The notes under the pieces were generated by a model that saw only the letters and a program-made list of their open reading frames with translations, was not told the DNA's origin and searched no databases. The position numbers and the translations under genes are program-made. This document shows, one piece after another, positions 1-7,587 of a DNA stretch of 32,567 bases (position 1 is its first letter; each line of letters opens with the position of its first letter). The DNA comes from Bacteroidetes bacterium HGW-Bacteroidetes-2 (GTDB taxonomy: Bacteria; Bacteroidota; Bacteroidia; Flavobacteriales; Flavobacteriaceae): assembly GCA_002842575.1 (NCBI GenBank), contig PHDJ01000028.1, forward strand, positions 1-32,567, written 5' to 3'.

Positions 1-32
1 ATTTGCTGTGGTGAAAATTTACTCTTTCTCAT
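1..32 (-). CDS. IS3-family transposase OrfA, N-terminal fragment
   Basis: The minus strand from position 32 reads MRKSKFSPQQ before the window ends. This matches the usual opening of IS3-family OrfA proteins, small helix-turn-helix proteins that begin M(R/K)KS(K/R)F followed by a QI-type helix, and that act with OrfB (DDE integrase) in transposition. Ten residues are too few for a subgroup call; the opening looks like the IS407-type subgroup, which is inference. Confidence 0.6.
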   Translation of the reverse strand, partial: MRKSKFSPQQ

Positions 33-70
33 AATTACTGTTTAAAGTTAATAATAATTTTATACTTTTA

Positions 71-98
71 AACAGTTCGGTTTTAGGGGAAGCTTACA
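71..98 (-). repeat. Terminal inverted repeat of the IS (left copy)
   Basis: Minus-strand reading from 98 gives TGTAAGCTTCCCCTAA, then AACC, then GAACTGTT. It pairs with 32471-32497, which has the same first 16 bases, a 3-base spacer TTA, and the same GAACTGTT. The one-base spacer difference and four differing internal bases are typical of imperfect left and right ends of one element. Confidence 0.75.
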
Positions 99-1210
99 CC
101 ATGATATGTGCTTTATAGCCTAAGCCTAATAAACTGTTGAGTAAACTTAAATTTATTTCATCAACACTACCTGTTTGATTGGTAAATGCATTTTTTAATT
201 CAATATCCTGGTCAATTCTAAATAAGTAATCGTTCCAGTTAAAGTGATTTTGAAAAAAATTAAATACCTTCTTTGCCCTTTCTAGTGGTTCTTCTATTTT
301 TACTATTTCAGAGGGAACTTTGTTTTTAAAGAAATTTTTTTGATTCAGCTGTCTGTGTATAAGATTTACTTTTTCAAAGTTTTCATCAATATACTTCCAA
401 GTCCGAGAATAGTTAGTTGTTTTACCATAGATGTTGATATATTTAATCAAGTCAAATGAAACTCTTGAAGCATAGTTTTTTTTAGAAAGCATAAAGTCTT
501 CTTCAATAAAGGCGGGTATGTTACTCATTGCCAAATGGATAACTTCACAGTCAGCAGCATTTACAAAACCATCAACAAAAAAAACATTTTTTTTGCCATG
601 TTGAACTTTCAACGTCTAGCTTCAAGTTGCCTATTAAAGTTTTTCTATATATGTAATTAGCGTTTATTTTTGCATGAAGTTCACTGTAAACCTTTGGGTA
701 TTCTGATTGAAATTCCCAGTCTTCAAAAGCAAAGTGATAAGGGGAGGCAAGTTTATAACGGTATTCTACAATGCTACCATCTTTTAGGTTGGGAAAAGCA
801 AATGTTTTAATATGCCATCTTCCTTGAAAATGGCTGGAAAATACATTTTCAATGGATAAGCTATCGATAGTGCCTTCATTATGAGTGATTGCTTCCAATG
901 AATTTATTCTTTCGCCTATAGAATTTCCTACTCGGAAAGGAATTCCTATCGTACCATCAAATTTCAAGCTGTTAAACACTTTTATTTTTGCGTAGTATTC
1001 TTTGACAATCCAGATTCTATCTTCTATTGCTTCAAAATAAACATCTCCTTTTTCATATAAATAAACAGCATCTGCAGTAGGGTCTTTATCATACTTTTCC
1101 ATTTTCATTTCACTTGGAAAAGGTTTTCCAAATCCATGAGTTATGCCCGATTGTGTAAAGCCTGAAAAGGAAAGTAAAAAAGCAATACTTAAACTACTGA
1201 AAATCCGCAT
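99..1210 (-). pseudogene. DUF3857 (transglutaminase-like) protein, frameshifted and truncated by the IS
   Basis: The 5' part (1210 down to about 595) encodes a signal peptide (residues 1-19, ending SGFTQ) and a DUF3857 N-terminal domain. The reading frame then shifts by one base near two 8-base homopolymers (A8 and T8 on the minus strand, at 587-594 and 577-584); the second frame continues the same family (ADCEVIHLAMSNIPAF, then GSVDEINLSLLNSLLG, which resembles the transglutaminase-like part). Sequence ends at HIM where the IS begins at 98, so the rest of the core and the C-terminal half are missing. Such proteins are exported and of unclear role. The gene starts 4 bases after kdsA and was probably co-transcribed with it. 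One extra base in either homopolymer explains the shift; a read error is possible, but the IS truncation is independent of it. Confidence 0.85.
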
Positions 1211-1214
1211 TAGT

Positions 1215-2033
1215 TTATAAACTTGTTATCGTTTTCCTTATTGCAGATAAATCGCTCAACAATTTTTCAAGATATTGTAAATCCAGCATATTAGCGCCGT
1301 CACTTTTGGCATTAGCAGGGTCAAAATGGGTTTCTATAAATATGCCATCTGCTCCTGCAGCTATACCTGCACGGGCTATAGTGCTAATCATATCGGGTCT
1401 TCCTCCGGTTACGCCACTGCTTTGGTTGGGTTGTTGTAAACTGTGGGTTACATCCAGAATGGTTGGGGCATATTCTCGCATGGTTGGAATGCCTCTAAAA
1501 TCTACAATCATATCTTGGTAGCCAAACATGGTTCCTCTATCAGTAATCATTACTTGAGGGTTGCCACAATCGGTTACTTTAGTCACGGCGTGTCTCATGC
1601 TTTCCGGACTCATAAATTGTCCTTTTTTGAGATTGACGACCTTTCCGGTGTTTGCTGCTGCCACAACCAAGTCAGTTTGTCGAACCAAAAAAGCGGGTAT
1701 TTGCAAAACATCTACATAGGCAGCTGCCATTGTGGCGTCGCTTACTTCGTGAATATCAGTAACGGTAGGGACATCAAAAGTTTCGGAAACTTTCCGAAGA
1801 ATTTTTAAGGCTTTTTCATCGCCTATACCCATAAAGCTGTCTATTCGGCTTCGATTTGCTTTTTTAAAACTTCCTTTAAAAATGTAGGGTATTTCAAATT
1901 TATTGGTTAATTCTACCACTTTTTCAGCAATGCGAAGTGCCATTTCTTCGCCTTCAATAGCGCAAGGACCTGCTAGTAAAAAAAAGTTGTTGGATTGTGT
2001 ATGTTTTATTTTTGGTATTAAATGGAGTTGCAT
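1215..2033 (-). CDS. kdsA: 3-deoxy-8-phosphooctulonate synthase (Kdo-8-P synthase)
   Basis: Condenses phosphoenolpyruvate with arabinose 5-phosphate to give Kdo 8-phosphate, the committed step toward Kdo of the LPS inner core; cytosolic TIM barrel. The 272 residues match the usual length. Visible motifs: LAGPCAIE near residues 20-27, FKKANRSRIDSF near 56-67, IPAFLVRQTDL near 112-122, TDRGTMFGY near 164-172. The putative metal ligands of the metal-dependent class are present: C24, H197, E234 and D245, as in the Aquifex type, whereas the E. coli type has Asn in place of the Cys. It has its own strong promoter and leads into the broken DUF3857 gene 4 bases downstream. Kdo synthesis fits the glycan locus nearby, but this is a core gene and need not belong to it. 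Confidence 0.97.
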   Translation of the reverse strand: MQLHLIPKIKHTQSNNFFLLAGPCAIEGEEMALRIAEKVVELTNKFEIPYIFKGSFKKANRSRIDSFMGIGDEKALKILRKVSETFDVPTVTDIHEVSDATMAAAYVDVLQIPAFLVRQTDLVVAAANTGKVVNLKKGQFMSPESMRHAVTKVTDCGNPQVMITDRGTMFGYQDMIVDFRGIPTMREYAPTILDVTHSLQQPNQSSGVTGGRPDMISTIARAGIAAGADGIFIETHFDPANAKSDGANMLDLQYLEKLLSDLSAIRKTITSL

Positions 2034-2053
2034 GGTGTATGTTTATTAGTTTG

Positions 2054-2083
2054 CAAAGATAGTTAAAAGTAACTTTCACTCAA
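2054..2083 (-). promoter_or_regulatory. Bacteroidota-type promoter of kdsA
   Basis: On the minus strand TTG (2083-2081) is followed after 19 bases by TATCTTTG (2061-2054). This is an exact match to the TTG-N17-23-TAnnTTTG promoter form of the Bacteroidota primary sigma factor. Transcription would start around 2047, about 14 bases before the kdsA start codon at 2033. Confidence 0.75.
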
Positions 2084-2113
2084 CTTTGAAGAAATAAACA
2101 TTGTTTATAAGAA

Positions 2114-3493
2114 TCACTCTTTTAAAATTTTATGAATTTTGAAATTGCCATTTAGGTCTTCCACCTTTATGAGATAGATTCCTTTTTGAATTTCAGAAAG
2201 GTCAATTTGGTTGTTTTCTGATTTCACATGAATTTGTTGTCCTGATAGGTTATAGGCAGATATATTTAAAATAGGATGTTTTGATTCTATATATAGAATG
2301 CCAGATGTTGGGTTTGGATAAATTTGATATCTGTTATTTTCATTTTCTGAAATACTTAAGGTGTTGTTTTTGTATATGGCTAATTTATTGTCAGCAATTG
2401 AAGCTGAAACAATATCAAGAAGGCCATCACTATCAAAATCAGCAGCTTTGGCATCTACTATAAAGTTTATTTCTGTACTAATTATTTGTGGGGTGCCAAA
2501 AGTACCCAGTCCATCTTCGTTTTCCATCCAAGCTAGCGTATTGCTATTTCTGTTCCAAAGTAAAATGTCATTGTCTGAGTCATTATCGAGATCATAAAAA
2601 AGATATTGGTGATTAAAACCCAGAATGAATTGAAGGTCGCCAAAGTTGCCTTGATTATCTATGTTTTCTAACCAAAAGGTGTTTAGGTTGTTATCATCTA
2701 CTGAAGTAATAATAATATCTCTTTTTTCATCACCATTAATATCTTCATATTGAAATTCAACGATATTTGTCCCACCTGATTGAAAATAATCAAATTGATA
2801 AATAATTTGCAAAGGTCCAAAGGTTGTGTTTCCTAAATTTTTGTACCAAAAAATCTTACCCCCGAAAAGCACATAATCTGTTGCTAAAATATCTAAAAGA
2901 CCATCGTTGTCAATATCCGCCAATGAAATTTTTGAAAATTCAGAGGCATTTTGAAACAACAGATTTTCTTCACTAAAAGTCCCTTGCCCGTCAAGATTTT
3001 CATACCAGACTATCCAGCCTGAAGACGTGTCGGTTATTGCGACAATTAGATCTTGATCTCCATCATTGTCGATATCAGTGGGAATAACGGATGTAATGAA
3101 ATCCTGTTCATTTATGATTTGCTGCGGACCAAAACTTCCGGCTCCGTCAATATTTTCCAACCAAGCAATGTATCTGCTATTGTTGCTGAGATATAAAATA
3201 TCTTGATCTCCATCGTTGTCAATATCAACAAAGTCCACTGAAAGATAAAAAACAGGGGTTTCATTTATTATGATTTCTGTGCCAAAATTTAAACCATCGA
3301 GATTTTTATACCAACTCAATTTATACTCTACTAAACCTGCAGTTAAAACATCAATTAATCCGTCATTGTCAATATCAAATGGAATGGATAGATAGGGTTT
3401 TTCAGTTGTAGTAGAAATAATTTGCTGTGGGCCATACTGTGCAGAGGCAAGGACACATTGAAGTAAAAACAAAAAAGTAATTAAATATTTCAT
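2114..3493 (-). CDS. Secreted FG-GAP/VCBS repeat protein with type IX sorting domain
   Basis: The 459-residue protein starts with a signal peptide (about residues 1-19, ending VLASAQ). Seven repeats of roughly 45-50 residues follow, each with a calcium-binding-like loop (DIDNDGLIDV, DIDNDGDQDI, DIDNDGDQDL, DIDNDGLLDI, DINGDEKRDI, DLDNDSDNDI, DFDSDGLLDI) and a WYKNLDG/WLENIDG strand, as in FG-GAP/VCBS beta-propeller blades. From about residue 385 the protein ends in a type A sorting domain (YQIYPNPTSG, then GIYLIKVED and a final KILKE), the signal for export through the type IX system and surface attachment or release. The sixth loop lacks one Gly (DLDNDSDND). Likely a surface adhesin-like or ligand-binding protein; the ligand is unknown. 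It stands alone, with kdsA downstream having its own promoter. Confidence 0.9.
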   Translation of the reverse strand: MKYLITFLFLLQCVLASAQYGPQQIISTTTEKPYLSIPFDIDNDGLIDVLTAGLVEYKLSWYKNLDGLNFGTEIIINETPVFYLSVDFVDIDNDGDQDILYLSNNSRYIAWLENIDGAGSFGPQQIINEQDFITSVIPTDIDNDGDQDLIVAITDTSSGWIVWYENLDGQGTFSEENLLFQNASEFSKISLADIDNDGLLDILATDYVLFGGKIFWYKNLGNTTFGPLQIIYQFDYFQSGGTNIVEFQYEDINGDEKRDIIITSVDDNNLNTFWLENIDNQGNFGDLQFILGFNHQYLFYDLDNDSDNDILLWNRNSNTLAWMENEDGLGTFGTPQIISTEINFIVDAKAADFDSDGLLDIVSASIADNKLAIYKNNTLSISENENNRYQIYPNPTSGILYIESKHPILNISAYNLSGQQIHVKSENNQIDLSEIQKGIYLIKVEDLNGNFKIHKILKE

Positions 3494-3701
3494 CAGATTT
3501 CATTTTTCATTAGTGATAGATGCTTTAAAAATGAAGTAATTGTAGATTAAATGTATAAAAAAAAATTGGTTTCTGTATAATTAAAATCCCTTGTTTACAA
3601 GGTAAGCCTGAAATAGATTGTACGTAAACCTACTTTTTATTTAAATAAAAATTAACAATTTGTATTTTAATACTTCACGTAAAATCAATTAAAATAAAGT
3701 G

Positions 3702-3709
3702 TACCTTTG
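3702..3709 (+). promoter_or_regulatory. Promoter -7 element of typA
   Basis: TACCTTTG matches TAnnTTTG exactly and lies 23 bases before the typA start codon. No TTG is found at the proper distance upstream, so the -33 part is weak. Confidence 0.55.
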
Positions 3710-3732
3710 CACGCTCTTAAAGAAGCATTATC

Positions 3733-5532
3733 ATGACTAAGATTAAAAATATTGCAATTATTGCTCACGTTGACCACGGTAAAACTACTCTGGTAGATAA
3801 AATTATGTACCATTGCCATTTGTTTCGTACCAACGAAAATGCTGGAGATTTAATTTTAGATAGTAACGATTTAGAGCGTGAAAGAGGAATTACGATTACC
3901 TCAAAAAATGTTTCTGTTGTTTACAAAGACACAAAAATAAACATTATTGACACCCCTGGTCACGCCGATTTTGGCGGTGAAGTAGAGCGAGTGCTTAATA
4001 TGGCTGATGGCGTTTTGCTTCTGGTAGATGCCTTTGAAGGACCAATGCCACAAACGCGATTTGTATTGCAAAAAGCGTTAAACCTGGGTTTAAAACCTTG
4101 TGTGGTTATCAATAAAGTGGACAAACCAAACTGTACTCCTGAAGAAGTACACGAAAAAGTGTTTGACCTTATGTTTGAACTAGGTGCTGAAGAATGGCAG
4201 TTAGATTTTCCTACAGTATATGGCTCTGCCTTAAACAACTGGATGAGTGACGACCCAAATGTACAAACCGATAGTATTGAACCATTATTAGACATGGTTT
4301 TAAATCATATTCCATCTCCGGTTGTTGGTCTTGGAACCCCACAAATGCTTATCACCTCTTTAGATTTCTCTTCTTTTACCGGAAGAATAGCTATTGGAAG
4401 ATTACAACGTGGTACACTTAAAGAAGGTATGCAAGTGGCTTTAGTAAAACGGGACGGAACCATAAAAAAAACAAAAATTAAAGAACTTTTTACGTTTGAA
4501 GGGCTAGGAAAACTAAAAGTAAAAGAGGTTGTTGCTGGTGATATTTGTGCCCTTGTGGGACTAGAAGGTTTTGAAATTGGGGATACCGTAGCAGATGCTG
4601 AAAATCCGGAAGGCTTAAAAACAATTGCTATTGATGAACCCACGATGAGTATGTTATTTACTATTAACGATTCTCCTTTCTTTGGTCAAGATGGTAAGTT
4701 TGTAACCTCACGTCATATAAAAGATCGATTAACCCGCGAGTTAGAAAAAAACCTTGCTCTACGCATGGAAGAAACAAACAGCGCCGATAAATTTTTAGTC
4801 TTTGGTAGAGGCATCATGCATCTTTCAGTATTGATTGAAACCATGAGAAGAGAAGGTTATGAACTTCAAATAGGACAGCCACAAGTTATTATTCGTGAAA
4901 TTAACGGTGTAAAATGTGAGCCGGTGGAAGAGTTAACTATTGATTTACCTGAAAATGTTTCTGGTAAAGCTGTCGAAATGGTAACGATTCGTAAGGGGGA
5001 GTTAATGAGTATGGAAGCTAAAGGCGAGCGAATGATAATTCAATTTATGATTCCATCTCGCGGTATTATAGGAATGCGTAACCAATTACTTACTGCAACT
5101 GCAGGAGAAGCTGTAATGACCCACCGATATAAAGAATACCAACCATTAAAAGGAGGCATTCCCGAAAGACAAAATGGATCGCTTATTTCTATGGAAAAAG
5201 GAAAAGCTATTCCTTATTCTATTGATAAATTACAAGATAGAGGACGATTTTTTGTGGAACCAGGCGAAGATATTTATGAAGGACAAGTTATTGGCGAAAA
5301 TTCACGACAAGATGATATTGTGGTAAACATTACAAAAACTAAAAAAATGTCTAACGTACGTTCTTCCGGTGCAGATGACAAAGCCAAAATCGTTCCTGCA
5401 ATTAAATTTTCATTAGAAGAGGCCTTAGAGTTTATTCAAAAAGATGAATATGTGGAGGTTACTCCTCATTTTATTCGTTTGCGTAAAGTGTACTTAACGG
5501 AAAATGAACGTAAAAGAAATAAAATAATTTAA
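3733..5532 (+). CDS. typA: Ribosome-associated translational GTPase TypA/BipA
   Basis: A GTPase of the elongation-factor family that binds the 70S ribosome and acts in ribosome assembly and stress or low-temperature adaptation. The 599 residues agree with the usual 600-610. The nucleotide-binding motifs are intact: AHVDHGKTTL (11-20), the RGITI switch (51-55), DTPGHADF (73-80) and NKVDKP (127-132). The EF-G-like domains and the TypA-specific C-terminal region (for example PSRGIIGMRNQLL and GRFFVEPGEDIYEGQ) follow. It is monocistronic: a TACCTTTG element precedes it and a rho-independent terminator follows 19 bases after the stop codon. Confidence 0.97.
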   Translation: MTKIKNIAIIAHVDHGKTTLVDKIMYHCHLFRTNENAGDLILDSNDLERERGITITSKNVSVVYKDTKINIIDTPGHADFGGEVERVLNMADGVLLLVDAFEGPMPQTRFVLQKALNLGLKPCVVINKVDKPNCTPEEVHEKVFDLMFELGAEEWQLDFPTVYGSALNNWMSDDPNVQTDSIEPLLDMVLNHIPSPVVGLGTPQMLITSLDFSSFTGRIAIGRLQRGTLKEGMQVALVKRDGTIKKTKIKELFTFEGLGKLKVKEVVAGDICALVGLEGFEIGDTVADAENPEGLKTIAIDEPTMSMLFTINDSPFFGQDGKFVTSRHIKDRLTRELEKNLALRMEETNSADKFLVFGRGIMHLSVLIETMRREGYELQIGQPQVIIREINGVKCEPVEELTIDLPENVSGKAVEMVTIRKGELMSMEAKGERMIIQFMIPSRGIIGMRNQLLTATAGEAVMTHRYKEYQPLKGGIPERQNGSLISMEKGKAIPYSIDKLQDRGRFFVEPGEDIYEGQVIGENSRQDDIVVNITKTKKMSNVRSSGADDKAKIVPAIKFSLEEALEFIQKDEYVEVTPHFIRLRKVYLTENERKRNKII

Positions 5533-5551
5533 TAAAATACTAAAACAATAC

Positions 5552-5588
5552 AAAACCTCAATTGTTATCTAACTTTTGAGGTTTTTTT
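5552..5588 (+). terminator. Rho-independent terminator after typA
   Basis: AAAACCTCAA (5552-5561) pairs with TTGAGGTTTT (5576-5585) over a 14-base loop, and the right arm runs into a T-tract to 5588. It ends typA transcription. Confidence 0.8.
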
Positions 5589-5596
5589 ACTTTTCT

Positions 5597-5830
5597 ATGG
5601 AACTATTCGGAATTTCACTTACGGAACTTATAGGTTATTTAGCTTCTATACTTTTGGTTATTTCTTTTTTGATGAGAAATTTAACCAAATTGCGCATCAT
5701 AAACTCCTTTGGGTGTATTGCATTTATTATTTACGGTTTTATGTTGCAAACTTCTTGGCCTATAATTATTACGAATACCTTTATTGTTGGCGTTAATTTT
5801 TATTATCTCTTCTTGAAAAGAAGCAAATAG
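5597..5830 (+). CDS. Small YgjV-like inner-membrane protein
   Basis: A 77-residue protein with three hydrophobic stretches (about residues 8-25, 33-51 and 55-72) separated by short charged loops (RNLTKLR, KRSK at the end). It resembles the Imp-YgjV family of small bacterial inner-membrane proteins of unknown role, which are also remotely like SemiSWEET sugar carriers; the SFLPQ motif of SemiSWEETs is here SFLMRN, so transport should not be assumed. ATG at 5597 is preferred: an upstream TTG at 5576 lies inside the typA terminator hairpin. The gene has no obvious promoter and may depend on read-through or on a weak element in the loop region. Confidence 0.7.
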   Translation: MELFGISLTELIGYLASILLVISFLMRNLTKLRIINSFGCIAFIIYGFMLQTSWPIIITNTFIVGVNFYYLFLKRSK

Positions 5831-5943
5831 CAGCATGTTTTTTTGTGCAATTTAAATCCTAAATAAATTGCCTACTTATGTTTCAAAAAAATTATATTTT
5901 ACCGCTCACTTTGCACCTCTCAAATCTAGCCATCATTATAATG

Positions 5944-5971
5944 TTGGTTTATTAAATTATCGTTATTTTTA
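5944..5971 (+). promoter_or_regulatory. Candidate promoter of the glycan gene block
   Basis: TTG (5944-5946) is followed after 17 bases by TATTTTTA (5964-5971), 7 of 8 with respect to TAnnTTTG. It lies 24 bases before the first gene of the closely spaced block 5996-14808. The remainder of the 165-base gap before it shows nothing else. Confidence 0.45.
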
Positions 5972-5995
5972 CCGCCCATACATAAAATTAAAGTT

Positions 5996-6214
5996 ATGCA
6001 ATTTTTATATTTTGATCCAGGTTTAGGCGCAATGATAGCTCAAGCAGCCGTAGCTATTGTTGCTGCAGTAGTCTTATTTTCAAAAACAGCTATGTATAAA
6101 ATAAAATCGATGTTAGGGCTTTTTAAAGACAATAATGACTTTTACGATAGCATTGATAAGATAGAAGAAAAAGAAAAAGACAAAGAGAATGACAAACCCG
6201 AATCCAATTCTTAA
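5996..6214 (+). CDS. Tiny membrane protein with FDPG motif, partner of the downstream fusion enzyme
   Basis: A 72-residue protein with a short N-terminal FDPGLGAMIAQ motif, one membrane segment (about residues 11-30), a basic stretch (KTAMYKIK) and a charged tail rich in E, K and D (residues 50-72). Proteins of this form, with (I/F)DPGxGxMI(I/A)Q near the start, often sit in polysaccharide gene clusters; I know of no assigned activity. Its last 26 bases overlap the start of the next gene, so the two are probably translated together. A role as membrane tether or scaffold for the next two proteins is inference. Confidence 0.75.
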   Translation: MQFLYFDPGLGAMIAQAAVAIVAAVVLFSKTAMYKIKSMLGLFKDNNDFYDSIDKIEEKEKDKENDKPESNS

Positions 6215-7586
6215 TTCGCACGAGGCATCTTTTAGAGATCCTTCCGGTTATATTATTCAAGATAAAGGGGTTATAAAAAGAATTATCCTTCCTATTTATT
6301 TTCCGCAGTACGATAAACTTGCTTCCTCCGGATTTTTTAAAAAGCTGATTCAGGCTAAATTACTTATACCACATCAGGAAATTTACAGAAGTGCATCGCA
6401 AATCATCCTGCAACCCGATCCAATTTCCTTTATTACCAACCCGTATGAATGGGGTTTTGAGCAATACAAGCACGCCGCTTTATTAACTTTAAAAGTGCAC
6501 CGACTAGCTCTAGCAAATGGATTTATTTTAAAAGACGCTTCCGCATTTAATATTACTTTTCACAACGGAAATGCCATTTTTATAGATACCCTTTCCTTTG
6601 ATTTTTATGAAGAAGGAACCCCTTGGCGCGCTTTCAAACAATTTATCACCCATTTTTTTGGACCCTTACTTTTAGCAAAATACCACGGCACAGAAATGCT
6701 GAAATTGATAAGTACCCACGTGGACGGTGTTCCGGTAAAACTTATCGCTTCTTTGCTTCCGTGGAAAACAAAAATAAGTTCTACTATATATACAAACATA
6801 CATTTACTCGCTAAATTAGAAGACAAATACAGCGATGATTATAAAGCAGAAAGTACGATTGCCACCCTTTCAAAAAAAGCGCAAAATAACATCATAGAAA
6901 GTTTGTATGAGTATATTAAAAACCTGAAGGTAAATCAACAAACCGAATGGGGTGATTATTATAACAAAACTAACTATACAGATTCTTCTTTTCAACAAAA
7001 AGCAACTTTTATAAAAGAATGGACGCAAGAAATAGCTGCTAAAAAAGTAATTGATGTAGGTGGAAATGACGGTACATTCGGCAGAGAATTAATAGACATA
7101 GTAGATGAAATTTTAGTCACCGATATCGATCCAAATGCGGTTGATTTTAATTACCATCAGGTTTTGAAAAATAAAGAAACCAAGATGCTGCCTTTTGTTT
7201 GTGATGTATTGAATCCTGCTCCTGCTGTTGGGTTTAACAATACAGAACGTAGCTCTTTATTACAACGTCTAAAAGAATACCAGCCTCATCTAACAATGGT
7301 ACTTGCTTTAATTCACCATATTACACTTTCGGGCAATGTTCCTTTTTATAAATCGGCACAGTTTTTTGCTTCTTTTTCTGAACATCTAATTCTTGAATTT
7401 CCTACTCGTGAGGATTCTTGGGTACAATCACTCTTGTTGAGAAAACGCGAATTTATACATCATTTTGATTTTTATAACGAGCAGAATTTTGAGCAAGGCT
7501 ATACCGCTTTTTTTGAAATTACAAAAAAAGAAAAAATTAAAGATTCTGAGAGAATCCTCTACTTTTTAAAGCGAAAACACCTGTAA
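6189..7586 (+). CDS. Kinase-like/SAM-dependent methyltransferase fusion (NoeA-like family)
   Basis: 465 residues in two parts. Residues 1 to about 240 belong to a family often annotated as nodulation protein NoeA-like: NPYEWGFEQYKHAALLTL near residue 80, then LKDASAFN with D116 and N121, and FIDTLSF with D133. The D-x4-N then D spacing copies a protein-kinase-like catalytic loop and metal-binding Asp; a clear glycine-rich loop is not visible. From about residue 270 a class I methyltransferase follows: motif I VIDVGGNDGTFG (D289), the acidic end of strand 2 (VTDIDPNAVDF), and ALIHHITLSGNVP after strand 4. In this locus it probably modifies a glycan or its lipid carrier. A kinase/methyltransferase combination recalls WbdD, which caps O-antigen chains, though the domain order here is reversed. 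Function is inference; family membership is firm. Confidence 0.8.
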   Translation: MTNPNPILNSHEASFRDPSGYIIQDKGVIKRIILPIYFPQYDKLASSGFFKKLIQAKLLIPHQEIYRSASQIILQPDPISFITNPYEWGFEQYKHAALLTLKVHRLALANGFILKDASAFNITFHNGNAIFIDTLSFDFYEEGTPWRAFKQFITHFFGPLLLAKYHGTEMLKLISTHVDGVPVKLIASLLPWKTKISSTIYTNIHLLAKLEDKYSDDYKAESTIATLSKKAQNNIIESLYEYIKNLKVNQQTEWGDYYNKTNYTDSSFQQKATFIKEWTQEIAAKKVIDVGGNDGTFGRELIDIVDEILVTDIDPNAVDFNYHQVLKNKETKMLPFVCDVLNPAPAVGFNNTERSSLLQRLKEYQPHLTMVLALIHHITLSGNVPFYKSAQFFASFSEHLILEFPTREDSWVQSLLLRKREFIHHFDFYNEQNFEQGYTAFFEITKKEKIKDSERILYFLKRKHL

Positions 7587-7587
7587 A

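Larger units (their letters stand above)
1..98 (-). mobile_element. Left-end copy of an IS3-family insertion sequence, cut by the window edge
   Basis: Read on the minus strand from position 98, the element opens with TGTAAGCTTCCCCTAA, which recurs exactly at 32471-32486 in the opposite orientation. TG at the tip is usual for IS3-family ends. The first transposase start codon lies 66 bases inside (position 32), a normal distance for IS3. The element interrupts the DUF3857 gene: its reading frame runs into the IS and stops at a TAA made by the IS tip (94-96). Only about 100 bases are visible, so the family call rests on the ten residues of OrfA plus the terminal repeat. Confidence 0.72.

Noticed and set aside
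577-594. Programmed frameshift or phase variation in the DUF3857 gene
   Set aside because: The IS truncation makes expression control moot, and a single extra base in either 8-base run is explained as well by decay or read error.
1306-1808. Open frames on the plus strand within kdsA
   Set aside because: They are antisense shadows of a well-supported gene and show no family features.
3960-4643. Minus-strand open frames within typA
   Set aside because: Shadows of a highly conserved gene; residues are serine/proline-rich as expected from antisense of such coding.
5576-5596. TTG start extending the small membrane protein
   Set aside because: It falls inside the stem of the typA terminator; ATG at 5597 gives the family's usual length.
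5831-5995. Possible small RNA or gene between the YgjV-like gene and the glycan block
   Set aside because: Only a promoter-like element at 5944-5971 is visible; no hairpin-T tract or open frame.
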